Shown piece after piece: positions 47,247 through 60,600 of a stretch of DNA of 64,000 nucleotides. Position numbers and translations under genes: made by a program. This DNA comes from Phalacrocorax aristotelis (lineage: Eukaryota > Chordata > Aves > Suliformes > Phalacrocoracidae): NCBI RefSeq assembly GCF_949628215.1, contig NC_134276.1:126976125-127040124 (forward strand), in the 5' to 3' direction. The notes under the pieces were generated by a model that was given only the letters and a program-made list of their open reading frames with translations, had not been told where the DNA came from and did not search any database. Position 1 is the first letter of the stretch. Each line of letters begins with the position of its first letter.

Positions 47247-47589
47247 AGTATAATGAAGCGCTACAGTTAATTTTCTTTTTTTATTTTTTTTTCCTGTTTT
47301 AAATAACAAATACAAGTCACAGGTAAATATACGTGAGAAAAATACGAGGCTAATATTAAATGGCAGGTAAGGATACTCTCACTGTAAGAAAAAACTGGCA
47401 GGATGTGTGTATTTATTCTATATTTTAAAGCACTTGATAGAAAAGGCGTATGCAAGGTAATTTTTTTTAACAATTTTCTATTTGCTTGTTTTTGATAACT
47501 GACATACCATTTACAGAGTATAATGAGAGAAAAAAAAGGAACTTAACCACTCAAAACTTTTGACCTGCTCTTCACATCGTCACAAACCA

Positions 47590-48290
47590 TGTTTCTCAAG
47601 AGATGCCTGTACAGCGGTGTGTGTGGGTGTGTGAGAGCGTGTGTGTGTGTGTGTGAGTGCAGGCGGCAGTGCGCGCGCGTGGGTGTGCGGATGGGTGGGC
47701 GCGTAACGACACATACGGCCACAGCAACACGCGTCGGTGCTGGCAGAGACCCGTCTCCTGCGGAGGATCTCCGCCGCTCCGGGGCCAAATCCTGAAGTCT
47801 CTGTGCTGGCAAGACGGCCCCCAGGGTCGGCGGCGGTGGTTGCCTGCATAGAGAGCCCAGGATTTAGGCCTGGGTGCAGCTTCCCATTCACTCAGGATCG
47901 AATGACTGTTGGGAATTTCTTTGTCCCCAAGAAGAAAATGTCCCCTTTTTAATGTATTCTTTAATTTTTTAACATCCGCACACACGAGTGCGTGCTCCCC
48001 CCTCCACCATTTCGCTCCCCCTCCTCCCCTCCATGCAACAGAGCAAAGACCGACCAAGAACTTTCCGCCTGTATCCAAGACAGTGCCGCGAGGAACGGGA
48101 ACGCGGGTGGCCGCCCCGGCTCCGCCGCGGGGCTGCGTGCTCAGGTGTGCGTGTGTAGCGTTTTGCAGAGAGGCCGGCGTACACGCGCGTGCGGAGCGCA
48201 GCAACACGTGCCCGGCCATACCGTCGCCCCCCACCCCCACCCCCGCGCGCGCTCGCGTGTACGTGCTAACAGCCAGCCACTCGGCCCACG
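47590..48290. promoter_or_regulatory. CpG- and (GT)n-rich island in the AT-rich tract
   Basis: (GT)n-type sequence (about 47616-47658) passes into GCGCGCGCG (about 47671-47679) and then some 600 bases rich in CpG (for example GGGCGCGTAACGAC, CTCCGCCGCTCCGG, CACGCGCGTGCGG, CCGCGCGCGCTCGCGTG). The sequence is sharply bounded by AT-rich DNA. Alternating purine-pyrimidine blocks are typical Z-DNA formers. It could be a CpG island with promoter activity, or an unusual GC-rich block in the 3' UTR. No start site or exon can be defined. Confidence 0.5.
47616..47658 (+). repeat. (GT)n microsatellite
   Basis: An interrupted GT run with GGT and GAGAGC interruptions, followed directly by a GCGCGCGCG block. 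Confidence 0.9.
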
Positions 48291-48398
48291 GGTAACAAAA
48301 AGACAGCAGATAGCATTAACACATCAGTAAGGTGCTCAAAGAAAAAAAGGTGGCTCCCACTCCTGGAATGGGAAGCCACGTAAGGTGCTTCAAAAAGG

Positions 48399-48437
48399 TT
48401 TTTTTTTCTTTTTTTTTTCTTTTTTTCTTTTTTTTTT
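48399..48437 (+). repeat. T-rich low-complexity tract
   Basis: T runs of seven to eleven are separated by single C bases, ending in CAG. On the plus strand it resembles a polypyrimidine-AG, but no exon follows. Confidence 0.9.
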
Positions 48438-48583
48438 CAGTTTCAGACATTTTAAAAAAAGGACTGATTGAGCATGTGGTACGTGAGAGCAAGGCCGAGA
48501 GTTTTGAGACTTCTGACATCCTCCATAAACAAGAGCTTCCTCAGGGCAGGATGCATTTTTGTTTGTTTGCTGCTTTTTTTTGT

Positions 48584-48609
48584 TGTGGTGGTGGTGGTGG
48601 TGATGGTGG
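48584..48609 (+). repeat. (GGT)n microsatellite
   Basis: About eight GTG/GGT units with one GAT interruption. Confidence 0.85.
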
Positions 48610-48726
48610 ATCAGTTTAGATGCAATTTTTTTTTCATGTAAAAGAAAAAAAGTAACAAACCAACCCAACGTGAGAATTAGCGTAAAAGTCAAACTGCGTT
48701 ATTGGGCTGAGTTTTTGCTTTTGTCT

Positions 48727-48745
48727 TGTTTGTTTGTTTGTTTTT
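48727..48745 (+). repeat. (TTTG)n microsatellite
   Basis: About four TTTG units ending in a T run. Confidence 0.8.
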
Positions 48746-51700
48746 GCCCATTCATTCAGTTAGCACCGTTCCTTTTTATTCTGGTTACAACCCAATTCCT
48801 TCTGTAATTATTGAACGTACAGAAAGGACCAAGTAGTTGTTTTTATTTTTTGTGATCTGTTTCAAGAGCCCAACCGTAATTCCTCTGCTGCTGCTGTGTT
48901 TGTGTAGCATCTGGTTTCGTGAGCTTAAGGAGAAAGGTTAGTCTGCTGATATTTAAGGTTGACGTGTGTGTTTGTATGCATACACATTGTTCTATACATA
49001 CACACTGCATGGATTACATTTTAACTGGAGATAAAGTGAACTGGGTTCAAACACATATGCACTATCTTCCCCTATGTATTTGAAACAGTCTGGAGCTTTG
49101 ATTTAATTTTTTTTTTTAAAGTGCATTTAAAGCAAAATAACTGGCATTCACATACCCCATGGAAAACACGATAGCAGTGGGAAGCTTGACTATGCTAAAC
49201 TCCTCAGACTTGACAACGCCAAAAGCAAATGGGGCAGTGACAGGCCTCGGTGTAGGCAGCTATTCTTGGGCAGCACCATTGGCAAGGAGGGAAGGCAGGA
49301 GGTGGTGGAAGGGAAATTGCTTTAGAGGTTGAATATTTGAACTGTTTTCGATTCCGACATAGCTGTGTCATTCCCAATACAGCTTCCTCTACGATGATTA
49401 ATGACCACTGTCTTACGGATGTACACGTCTGACTCTCCCTAGTTGTGTCTTTCATCGTGTGTGTGTCCCAAGTGCCAGCATCTATTAGGAATAAGGCACT
49501 GTTGAAATTACAGTTTTACAAAAGATGCAAAATAATCCAACCCTAACGATCCCGACTGCCCGCACTGCTCTCTTCCCCCTCCCTCCCTTTTGTGGGGGAA
49601 ATATTGCATGTGATAAGAGTTTATTCTTATGTTCTCTAAGTGTGTCAAAAGTAGGCCTTGGACAAATGTCTTAAGTCCATCAGCACCAAAGATGGGTAGG
49701 AATACACCCTTTCTCTTGTATATACGTGCACACATGCAGACTGTTAATTGGGAGCGGGGAATATAACTGCATCGCTCCCCTGCTGCTCCTCCCTGGCTCC
49801 AGAGCCTGGCCTAAAGAATACATTTCCAGTCCCCTGTCCACAACACTTCATGTACTGGATCATTTATGGAAGTGACTGAGGGATTTTTCATTCCCATCAC
49901 CCAGGTGCTACAGGCTTTACAGGTGGATTGCTGAAAGGGTAAGCTCCTGAAAAGTTTGTGTGGAGCTTCCTGCTGTGCAGAGGAACAGCATGGGTGGGCG
50001 CCCACCCTCGTCCTTGCCTGCCAGGTGGACACTACTCAGGGGTTGCTTTGCGCCAATTCTTAAAATCAGAAAAGCCTCTACATTGCAGCTGGCTCCTCCA
50101 TGGAGTCAGGGACACTGATTGTGCAGAGGGCAAGTCTGCAGAGGAGCCGGGCAGCAGTTGGGTCCCTGTCTTTGCTCACGAGCAGCTGTGGATTGCAAGC
50201 CACTTTTCCGTTATGCCAATGTGCTCTTTTCTCTCCACAGTTTTGACCTGGGAACAAGCCATGTTCCAGTAACTGGGTGGGGTTTATTGGCCCTAAAAAT
50301 ACTGCGGTCAGCCCATCATAATATGCATTTGCTGTAGCAGCTGGTATATCCTTCTCCTGCTAAAACGCTGAAAATGATCCATCAACTACCTTCCCTGAGC
50401 CACGATCCCACTGGCTCCTCTCACCCTTCACCAAAGGCTAGGGCTGGCTCCTAAAGCAGAGAATACAGCAGAAAGTAAGAAAAGCAAGCAGAGAGTAGGG
50501 GTGGTTATAGCAAAGAAAGCATGAGACCAGACAGTCTAGCATTTAAGCTGCAGGCTGGCCAGTTTAGCCACCATCGTTAAAATGGACTGAAATGAGTCTA
50601 AACTGCTATGGAATGGGTTTTTAGAAGTGACAGAAACCTTGGGTGGGAAATGAGTTGCCTTTTTTTCTTTTAGTGGTTTAAGTGTCATCTTGATAAGGCC
50701 ACAAACTGCATTTGTCTTGTCAGTGTAACTGCTTGCAAATGGTGTGAATTGAAATTGAGAGTGTGCTTCACTCAGCTAGGATAGGAATGGGAGAGAAGAG
50801 CCACCCCATGCTCACTATGACTGCTCTGTAGGAGAGAGGAGCATCTGAGGAGGTGGTGGTGGAGGGTGTCTCCTTGGGAAGACCTGCTACGTGTGGAAAG
50901 GGAAGGGAGCTAGTAGCATCTCTCCACTCCCCTTCCCCTCACCACCACATTACTATTTTGCTGGACACCTATAGACAAGTAGCACTTCTAAAGAGCCTCC
51001 TCCTGCGTCTCTCACATGTGTAAGTTGGGGAAGGGGAGGAGCTTGGTATAATTACAAAAGGGGAAAAAGAAGGCACATGATTTTACTCAGTCCTGACTGA
51101 ACCCACATTTTGAAAGCAAGGGCAGTTTAGGTGGAGGGCAAAAAAGTGCTCAGTGGAGCGGGAGCTCACTGAGAAGAAATCTCAGGGCAAAGGAAGAGGG
51201 AGAATAAAAAGGAAAGGCAGGAGAAATGAAGGCCACATTCAGCTTTCTGTCTGCTTGACAGTCTCAAGATTTGGCTGCATTATTTTCCAGGAAGGAAAAG
51301 AGTCTGGTTGGTCTCAAATGTAGCCCAGTTACATATCTCCAGTTTTTGTTATGGCTGTTGGTGTTTTCCTTCTTCCCTTTTCTCCGGTCCCATGAGTGCC
51401 TGGAGCAGTGCTTTAGTCTTTTTAAGCCAGTTCTTCAAAAATCAAGAGCATGGCACACCTCTTTGGTTGCCCTCAGCTTCTACTTCTCCTCAAATCCAGA
51501 ACCAGTGATCAAACTGAGTAGTGCTCCCCGCTGGTCACTCCCACTATTGGGGTGCCAAAAAGGCTTGATTAGCAACTGAAAACGCAAACCATCCTCACAC
51601 TTTCAGTTGGGTTGGTGAGCTGGTCGCAAAAGCCACTGGCTGGATGATGGGCACACAAGGGGAGCTGTTGACTGAGAAACTGAGATGTCATTTACAGAGG

Positions 51701-51931
51701 TCATTATGAGCATCGTGGCTCTCAGTCACTTAACCCCTTGCGCATCACCACGTCTAGGTACCGTGAGTTTTCTTTCTCTGCCAATGACTGTAAGACTTTC
51801 TCATTCCTGTGGTAGATGGGAGAAGAAGTAGAGCTGATGGCTCAGCTTTGGGATTCCAAGTGTGTTGCATTTTTTCCCCGAGTCTCTGCCTCAAAAATGC
51901 ATTTAGTTTCTCTCTTCCCCTCCCAACCTCT

Positions 51932-51950
51932 CCCCCCCCCCCCCCCCCCC
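51932..51950 (+). repeat. C19 homopolymer (G19 on the minus strand)
   Basis: Nineteen consecutive C bases follow CCTCT. On the minus strand, the sense of the putative 3' UTR, this is an uninterrupted G19 tract able to form a quadruplex. Confidence 0.92.
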
Positions 51951-53860
51951 ATTTTGCTCAGGAACTCATAAGGCAGAGTAATGAGAAGTAGGATCACCAA
52001 CAGCTCTATGAAGACACAGGGTGGTAAAATGCTTCCACACAAACTCACAGTCCAGTGTTTGTGACATTTCATAAATAACTTTTTTAAAAAAAAAAAAAAA
52101 GAATAACACAAGAACAATCCCTTTACTTACTCATCTGAAACAAAATAAACAGCAGTGGCTACAAACTTCTTCTTGTAACAATTACAAAAAAAACTCCCAA
52201 CAATACAATCCCCCAACTTTTAACACACGCCTTGAATGATTTTTTTTTTTAAATTTTAAACCTCAAAACTGCAGCATATCCTTAAGGGCAAACTTTTCAA
52301 TTAGTTTTTTCTTTCTTTTCTTTTTTTTTTAAATAATGTGTTCACCAAAAAGAAAAAAAATTCCACAAAACAGTCTTGTACCAAGAAAATGCATTCAAAA
52401 ATAGAAAATACTACACAACAAAAATATGTACCCCTCCTTTCCAAAAGAGTCTTCACAAAAATGTAGAAAAATGCCAACCATTTTTTTCCTTTCCTGAACA
52501 CTTAACTTTCAACCTAGGGCACAATTATTTATTGACTTATAATGTCTGTTTTTGCATAAAATATGGAAGATACAAACCAACTATCAGGACTGTGAAGTTA
52601 CAAACACCACCTCATTATTCTCCCCACCCCACATTCCCTCCTTAGAAAACAAACAGAGAAAGCCAATGTTTCAACAACTGATTGAAAGCTGTCAGGCTAG
52701 GAAAAACCATCAGCTGATATGGGGATTCAAAGATGCTGGCATAACAGGAAAATCATCTGCCTTTTAAAATGTATGCTCTTTGCATTTATCTCAACAAGAG
52801 ACTCTGCCCTGCTGTACTCAAATGACCAGGCACTATGGAGACAGGACACTGCTGGGCACAGAAAGATCTGTGAAGAATTTGGGGCGATGAGGCCAGGGAC
52901 CACATGTGGGTGCTTGCACATGTGTGTGCACGTGGTGTTTCACTCGCAAAAGAACTGTCGCCATTTTGAAAGACAGAGAGGATGTTTCCATATGCCTTAA
53001 AAGTGCAAGGGTCATTTCTGGATCATAGTAGTTAAATACGCGTAATTTTTACTATGCTTAATAGTCAAGTCCATTCTTCTGGCAAAGGCAGGCTCTTCAA
53101 CCAGAGTTAGATCATATCAGTTCACAGCTGGGAGTGGGTAACAGCTGAAAGCTGGTAGGCAAAAAGTGTCACACCAAGGTGCATCCAGAACTGATTTTTT
53201 CAGCGGGAAAGTGTTTTGCCTACCTTGAACAACGTTCAAGGGGTATTATATGATTAACACAGCCAAAAGACCAACTGTTTCAACAGCAATAAAATCTAGC
53301 AGTGGGGACTTAGGTACTATGGGGAAGGCAGCTGTACCTTGCATGCACGTGGCTAAATCCATCCTTTGTGTACCTCCTTTGACTCCATTGCAATTACATC
53401 TGCTTGCACCAGGGATGAATTTGCCCCATGTGGTTCTGGATTTTATGACTGTTGGCCATTTAGGAGCCCGACCCTGCAAAGCACTGTGCTAAAATACTCC
53501 AGATTGCAGAGCTAGGATCAAAGAGGCTTCTCTCTTCTTTTGTTTGAGATTGTTTGTTTTCTTTCTAGCATATCTTTTAGAGGATGCTTCCATAATAAGG
53601 AAGAAGAGGGGAGCTTTTTCTTAGCCTTTTCCACTGCGTGGCTGTGTGTTTTCCGTTTTTTCAAATGGCAAAATGTGTTTGTGTTTACTTCCAGTGCATT
53701 TTTTTCTCGAAAATTCGAAACAAAAAGGAAACATTACTTTTCCCATCCTTCAAAAGGAAAACAAACCCACAACAGACCAATAAAGTACAATACAATAAAA
53801 ATCAGGCATTATAAAAGACAACATAATGTGCAACAGCAATACCAAAGAAACAAAAATAAA

Positions 53861-53876
53861 ATATATATATATATAT
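53861..53876 (+). repeat. (AT)n microsatellite
   Basis: Eight AT units within an A/T-rich region. Confidence 0.9.
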
Positions 53877-56800
53877 TAGGATACAAGTACGAATGAGCCA
53901 AGAAAGCTATCTAACCCCACTACCAGATGATTGGTAAGCATTGGTTAAGAAATAGGTAAGGCTATTCTGAGATTTCTAACTTAACACAGTTAACCGCTGC
54001 TTCTCTCACACCTTCAATTCCTAAATTTTTCACCTTTCACTCACTGGTCTTTTATGTCTTGAAACTGATTTTTTTCCTTTTTCTTATTTTTTGGTCTACA
54101 GTAGAATTACATGTTAATAACAACAGCAAAACAAAACTCAAGCTTGTTGTGAGAGTAAGTTGGTGCCACATCCGTGATGCAGAAGAAAGAAGACAGACAA
54201 CAGAACAACCGCAATCAGTTTTTCACACACAAAGCATATTCGAGGGGAACAGCATAGTTGACCAAAACAAGTTTGGAGGGGTGAGCAGCAGAGGCTGTAG
54301 GTTTACAACTGCACCAGCAACGAGAGCCTGGTCTTTTGCCTTTACCAGTGTCCTTTTGGACAACAGTAGCCCAGCTGCCATGTGGCTTGCCATTCTTGCC
54401 ATCTGGAGCAACAGCTGACCTGCCATCTACCCACCACTAATTGCACACCTGGTTTGATGGAAAACCGAAAGGAAAAGGAAAGGTAAAAGGCTCCTAGCTG
54501 GGCCAAGGCTGTCTCTTGGTCATCTTGGCTGATGTGACAAATCACCAGCCAGTGTGATACTAAGATCAGTGAGAGAGAGCACCTGGCTGGCAGGCCGTTT
54601 GGGAGCAGTCCTGAAGCAAATTCAGACTAAGGTGATGTGACAGATTGTTTAGCCTCCTCCATGAGGAAAAAGTGATCAAGACTGACAGGTTACCCTGGGA
54701 TCGTTCTATTAGTATAAAGTCTCTTAGTTCAGTAGGGATGAGAAAGCATACGCTCTCTATTGCTTCCAAATTGCCTTTGTAAATGTCAGCATCACCAGCC
54801 ACCAGAAATGCGTTCCCTACAAACTTGGCTATAGCACTGTGACTGAAGCTCCATCATGATTCCTGGCATTTTCTTTTTCTGTGGAACTTCTGAAACATAA
54901 GGTTTTCCTCAAGGGTAAGCTCAAAAATTACCGTAACGTTGAAAATATCACTAGCATCTTACTCAACCATAAACACGCCACACAGTACCAGCAAAAACTC
55001 AAGCTGATCCTCAGTAGTGCTTGTCAACGTCGAGGAAAGGAACGTACAGAAATAAGATGATCAAACAGTACAGGGAAGTTCTGTTTTGGATCTAGCCCAC
55101 TGGCCAAAGTGATTTTCATTCAAGAGAAAAGGTGCAACAATGAAGCAGGATGACAAATGGAGAAGAATTATGGAAGTTAGTGTTCCTCCATCTGGAGAAA
55201 AATAGGGTATTAAGTTATGTGGCATCTCTAGTCAGCAACATATGTTTTGGCTTCTTAAAATAAACCTCAAGTTATCCTTGGTTTCTCAGTCAAGCACTGT
55301 CTACATGGGGCTTTAGTACCATGCTGGAAAAAAAAAAAAGTTTGTGCTATATTTAAATGCAGTTCCAGTTAAACTAGTTTCAAACTGACCATGTAGAAAG
55401 GAACAACTTATTTAAAAGCCATTAAAACTATAAAATCACACTTATGCCCAGGAACTGATCTAGTCAAGCACTGTAACTCAGTAGGAACATAGGCTGGAAT
55501 GTGGCTTTTAAAAAATGGTTTGGTTCCTGTTTGCATGGACTAGACTGGTTTTGTTGAAACTGAGTCAGCTGGAATCAGGTTTAAACAGGCTGAACTCAAA
55601 CCTGGGTTTGGAGCATGGCTCAAAGCCCACTTCTTCAGGTTGCAGTACTTTTTAAAAACTAGTGCAAATGGAATCTTATCACAGCATCGCAAGCATGCAG
55701 GGTTCCTCTCCTTGTCCAAATATGGTTGCCATCAGGTCACACCACAAGGGAGGAATATGCAGCAATCAGTCAGCCAGAACAGCTCAAACTACAGTTCTTT
55801 ATTTTACCACAGCAGGAAAGGCACTCTGGACACAGCAGGCTCAGTAAATCCTCAGCTTCACTTTTTTCCTGGAGCAGTCCACTACTCCTCTTTGACAATG
55901 CAAATCCTCTCTGACAGTAGCAATATATGCAGCTGCCTTAAACAAGAAAACAAAACAAAAAACTCACCTAAACAGAAAAGGGGAGTATTGGCTCATAACC
56001 TGAATTAACTTCAGCAGACAGACTTCGTTTCCTCCCATATCATGACTCTGTAGCTGTCACTACTCTTACAGAAGCAAATGGCACTTTACAAATTAAAGGT
56101 GCTCTCCTGCCACTGTATTATGCTGGCTCTCAAATGAACTGTGCTTGTATTGGGCATCCACTGCCTCATTACTGGACGATGACCTTCCAGTGGTTTTCAT
56201 CTTACAGGATTCCTGCAGATGGCTCAGAAAGAGACTGCATGTTCTACTGTCCTGCCTGCTTTCAAGGGGAGAGTCATTCAGTAGTCCATCTAACACTGCA
56301 TCAGGGGATACCTCCAGTTCTTCTCTTCCAGTCCTTTCAAGCCAGGATGGATAAAATCTAGGAGTGGAAATCTCAGAGCTTGCCAAAAAACCACATCCTT
56401 AACTCCAAAGTCTCTCCTGGTTCCAGACAGGTTTGTTCCTTCCCACCCAGGACCCATCTCTCGCATATTATTCCTCCTCTAGTTCTTGATACTCTTCTCA
56501 AACGAGGCAGGCCAACAGACTGCCCAGCCTGCAATCAGCTTTGCATTGTGCAACTCTGTGTAAGGTCTGTACTACCCATTCCTTGGTACTAATGAAGCCA
56601 AATGCCTTAGCTTCAAGTCTAAGGAGAAATTCAGGGCATGATCACCCAGTTACTCTAGACTTTCCTTCACAATTGGATGAGTACTCCCCTTTTTTGTCCA
56701 TGAAACCTCTGGTTTCATTAGTACATTAGACAGGCAGTCCCTCCACTTCAGGACCAAAGTAGATGCACTCATGGTTTACATTCTTCTCCCAGATGCTATA

Positions 56801-57611
56801 CAGAGCATTTTTTCATGATCCTTTTTTACCTTTGGGCTGAAGTTGTAATTATAGTCTTACTGAAGGAATTCAACAAAAACTTTTGAGAGTTTATAGACCA
56901 CAAAGAGCTACATCAAAGATGGATCTTGCTGCACATTACTACTGTTTTCTTTTTTCTCATATTATGCATGTTACAAAGTTAATGACCAAGGCATAGGCCA
57001 ACATACATCTTGACTGTAAAAATACTTTCCAATTTAGGATTACATTTGATTCCAGCCAAAAGCCTTCATAATGCTTGACTATCTGTTTGAGGAGATAAAT
57101 CAGACTGAAGAACTTAAAATGTTACAGAACAGCTTTGCCTAAGCAGGAATATTCCTTATTGTACTGAATTCCAAGTCACCCTTTCTTGTCCAAATGTCCC
57201 TCCTGCTCCCTCTGCCACAAAGGCTCGACTGGAACACCTTTAATTGAGTGTTCAGGATGACTGTTTATTGCACTGTTCCCATAACAGCCTTGGAAAGAAG
57301 TGCTTTTTTTCAGTGATCTTCCACTTTGGTAAGCCTGCTTTGTGGATTCACTTCTTGAGCTGAGAGATCGTGCTTATACTGAAGGGATGCTAATCACAGT
57401 TGAACCTCTCTGAAGAGATCCTATCTGACAATGCAATTTTTGACATCTGAACTAGGAATTGGTATCATTAATTTGAAGTCTTACGTTGGTTTTCATGCTG
57501 AGCAATTCTCCTAACTGTCTCACAGCCCCAAAGAACACTGTCTAGGAAAGGGGGAAAAAGATCTGTAGCACCCTGAAACCTGTGATGCCTCTTCAGTTTC
57601 TATTATAGTGC

Positions 57612-57640
57612 TTTTTTTTTACTTTTTTTTTTTTTTTTTT
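57612..57640 (+). repeat. Poly(T) tracts
   Basis: Two T runs (nine and eighteen) are separated by AC. On the minus strand they are long A runs. Confidence 0.85.
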
Positions 57641-60600
57641 AACAGAAGCTATCCAATACAGCTATCTCAGTGTCTGACTAGTTGCTTAAAGTAAAGGTAA
57701 CCCCAGTTCTCTTTCAACCTGGTCAGGTTTACGGTACATCCTGTTTTCTGTGCCTATCCCTTTCTCTTCTCCCTTCCTGCTTAATTGGCCCCTTCCAATC
57801 CCACCACATGTAAATACATTTCAGTAGTGCAATGCAGTGCAGTGCAGTCATACTTAGTGCAAAAATAAAAAGCCTTATCTAGACCAAAAAAGCACAAACT
57901 CCCTCCCCACCCTACCCAGCCCCCAGGAAACGAGCTCTCAGTAAAAGTATTCGAATGCCCCAAAACAAAGGGGGATTTGCAGTCTCCCAGCCACACTTTC
58001 ACATGCCCCATTTTCTCTCCTCCCACTCAATGCAGAGATGTCATTAGCAGATAGGACATTTATGGAAAACATAATAAGTTGAATGATAGAAACTGGAAAG
58101 GAGGCAAGCCATTGTTTGGGGGCTGCAGAAAGAAAAGAGAACTAAATGGATACAGCAAAAAGGACAGTGGTGGTTTTACACAAAGTCGTCAGGTGCAAAC
58201 TCTGCAAGGGCACACCTTGCAAAGGGCATGTGTAAGTGTGGGTAAAAAACCTAAAAAGCTTCCCTGTTCCCAATATACAGTCCTTATTTTAACAGTGCCC
58301 AAGCTAAGGTTCTGTAGTGCAATGAACTCTTCAAAGCGGCAGTTCTCTGTAGCCACCCTAAAACAAATGGACAGATCAACACTAACTTTAGTTTTCTTCC
58401 ATCTCATGCAGATATGCATGTGCATGGACAACTCCCTCCCCATCCTGCAAATACATGAGTATATATATCTAAAGGATTTTTTTCATGGCCCTCCTAGGGC
58501 TATGGTGGGAAAAGCAGGAATTTTAATGACAGGCATGTAAGCTTTTAAGTACCTCAAAATGAAAATACGTCAGAAAAACAAAATAAAGTTCACCAATAAC
58601 CAAGGCAAGCAGGTTACTGAATCCCAATCAGCCATACCTCCCCTAGCCTATCTATCTCTTTTAACAAAATAAAACATCTGCCAGGGCTTGCCACTCATTA
58701 AGATATCATTTGGGAAAACACAACAAAGACTTTGGGGTACTCACTGGTTTGGAGATTAATTTCAGCTTGGACAGCCACAAGAGCCTCCATCTAACCCTCA
58801 TAACTACTAGAAAGGAGTGTGGGGAACCACTAGAACAGTGTAAGAGGCCACAGCAGGGAAGGAGGAGCAAGAAAGGGAAACGTATGAGAAAAGGAATACA
58901 TCATGGCAATGCTTCTGGTGCTATACTAATCTCACTGTAATTGCTCAGTATGTAGAGGAATATTGCATGCTGCTTCACTCAGGCTCAGGTACACGCTTGT
59001 TTACGCCTTCTGCCTCTTCTCCTACTCCCAGCCTCTTTTTGACAACAGCAGCCCACCCCAGAATTTAAACAAAAGCAAATACCAACAAATAAACCAAACA
59101 ATAACTGAGAAGCAGGTTCCTCCTTTCTCTTTCTCTGGCAAAGATAGAACTGTATCCTTGCCTCCAGGCACACAGATACACTCTGTTTCATCCTAGTGCA
59201 GAAAAGACTAACAGCATTTCACATGCACAGAAATAAGGAAAGAACCTAGAAGAATCTAAATAAGGGTGCAGGGATCGTGAATATCAACGTCCAAAATAGA
59301 AAAATGCTAGATCAGAAGGATTCTTGCTGTTTGTCTTTACCAATGAGCTTATAATGAAAAATAAAGAGAGCACAATGGAATCATTAGCCATGGCAAGAGG
59401 CCAGCACTTAAACCCAGTCTCTCTGGGTGCAGAGTTACAGCGGTGTGTCCCATGCCAGAGCATACATGAGGCACCAAATGGATAGTGCTTACTAGCTCTT
59501 CTGTAAAGTCTATAAACATCAATTTAGCCCGTATCAGCAGCAGCAGTGAATTTTCTTGCTGTACAGCTGTGTGTACTTTGACTGTGTCCTACCTGTTTGC
59601 TGAAATGCTAAGTTCACCCTAGACTACATGGGTTTCCATCCATCCTCCTGCACACCCAACACAGTAGCACTTTAAAAAAAAAAATGTCCACAGAAAAGCT
59701 TGATGTATAGTCTGAATTTGGGGTTATATAATTGGATTTTACAAAGAAACAACTTTATTTCACCCACACGAATATGCAGTCACCATTACAGGAAAGGTAT
59801 GGCCAGAACGCTTCTGGGTAAAGCAGTCACAAACCTAGAATCAAGTAACTCCAAATATCCAAATACCCAAATGCTTTTACATTGTTCTGGCAATAGAAAA
59901 GTGACACAGCAAGGATGAAAATTAGGGAAAAGCAGTTGCTGAGTATCATAGATCTACGCTAGCTGTTGTGGCTCACTATTTAAGATAAAGACACCATCAC
60001 CCATCAGATACAAAGACGATACATGCTTGTGGAATGAAAGACTCAAGGCTGTTTATGGCGCTCTGGACAAAAAAGCGTCCCACACCTTGTTCATAGGGAA
60101 GCAGCTGTCCTGCCCTGTACAGTTCTTTTGAATTAAGCCTCCCAGCAAGACAGAGAGACTATTTAATCACATTTGCCCTTAACACAGGCAAAATTTGTCC
60201 GGTGGAGTGAAATAAAATCTTTAGTCAGCTTTATAAAGAATAGGAACTTTGGGCAGAAACATGCCAAATTATGGGAAACAGTCCTGTGACATCTTAAAGG
60301 GTGTATATGAAACTGCTTTTTAGGACTACCTATGCTTTCCCTGTCAGAGAAAATGCACTGAAGTCAACAGAAGAGCACATGGATCCCACCTGCAGAATTT
60401 GGCCCACAGAGTATTGGTCCAATAAATTTTCAGGATTAAGTACAGACCTCACTGATTCTGACAAGAAAGGTCACGCAGTACATCCCGCCTGAACTGAGCA
60501 GCCTATTTATCTTATGTTTGACAATAAAAGCTCATTATGGGTGGAGTTCATGGGAAACCACCGATTTTCTGCTTCATTTCATTGTAAGAATTTCTTTGAA

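Noticed and set aside
48584..48609. Histidine- or glycine-repeat coding potential at (GGT)n
   Set aside because: Short microsatellite in non-coding AT-rich DNA.
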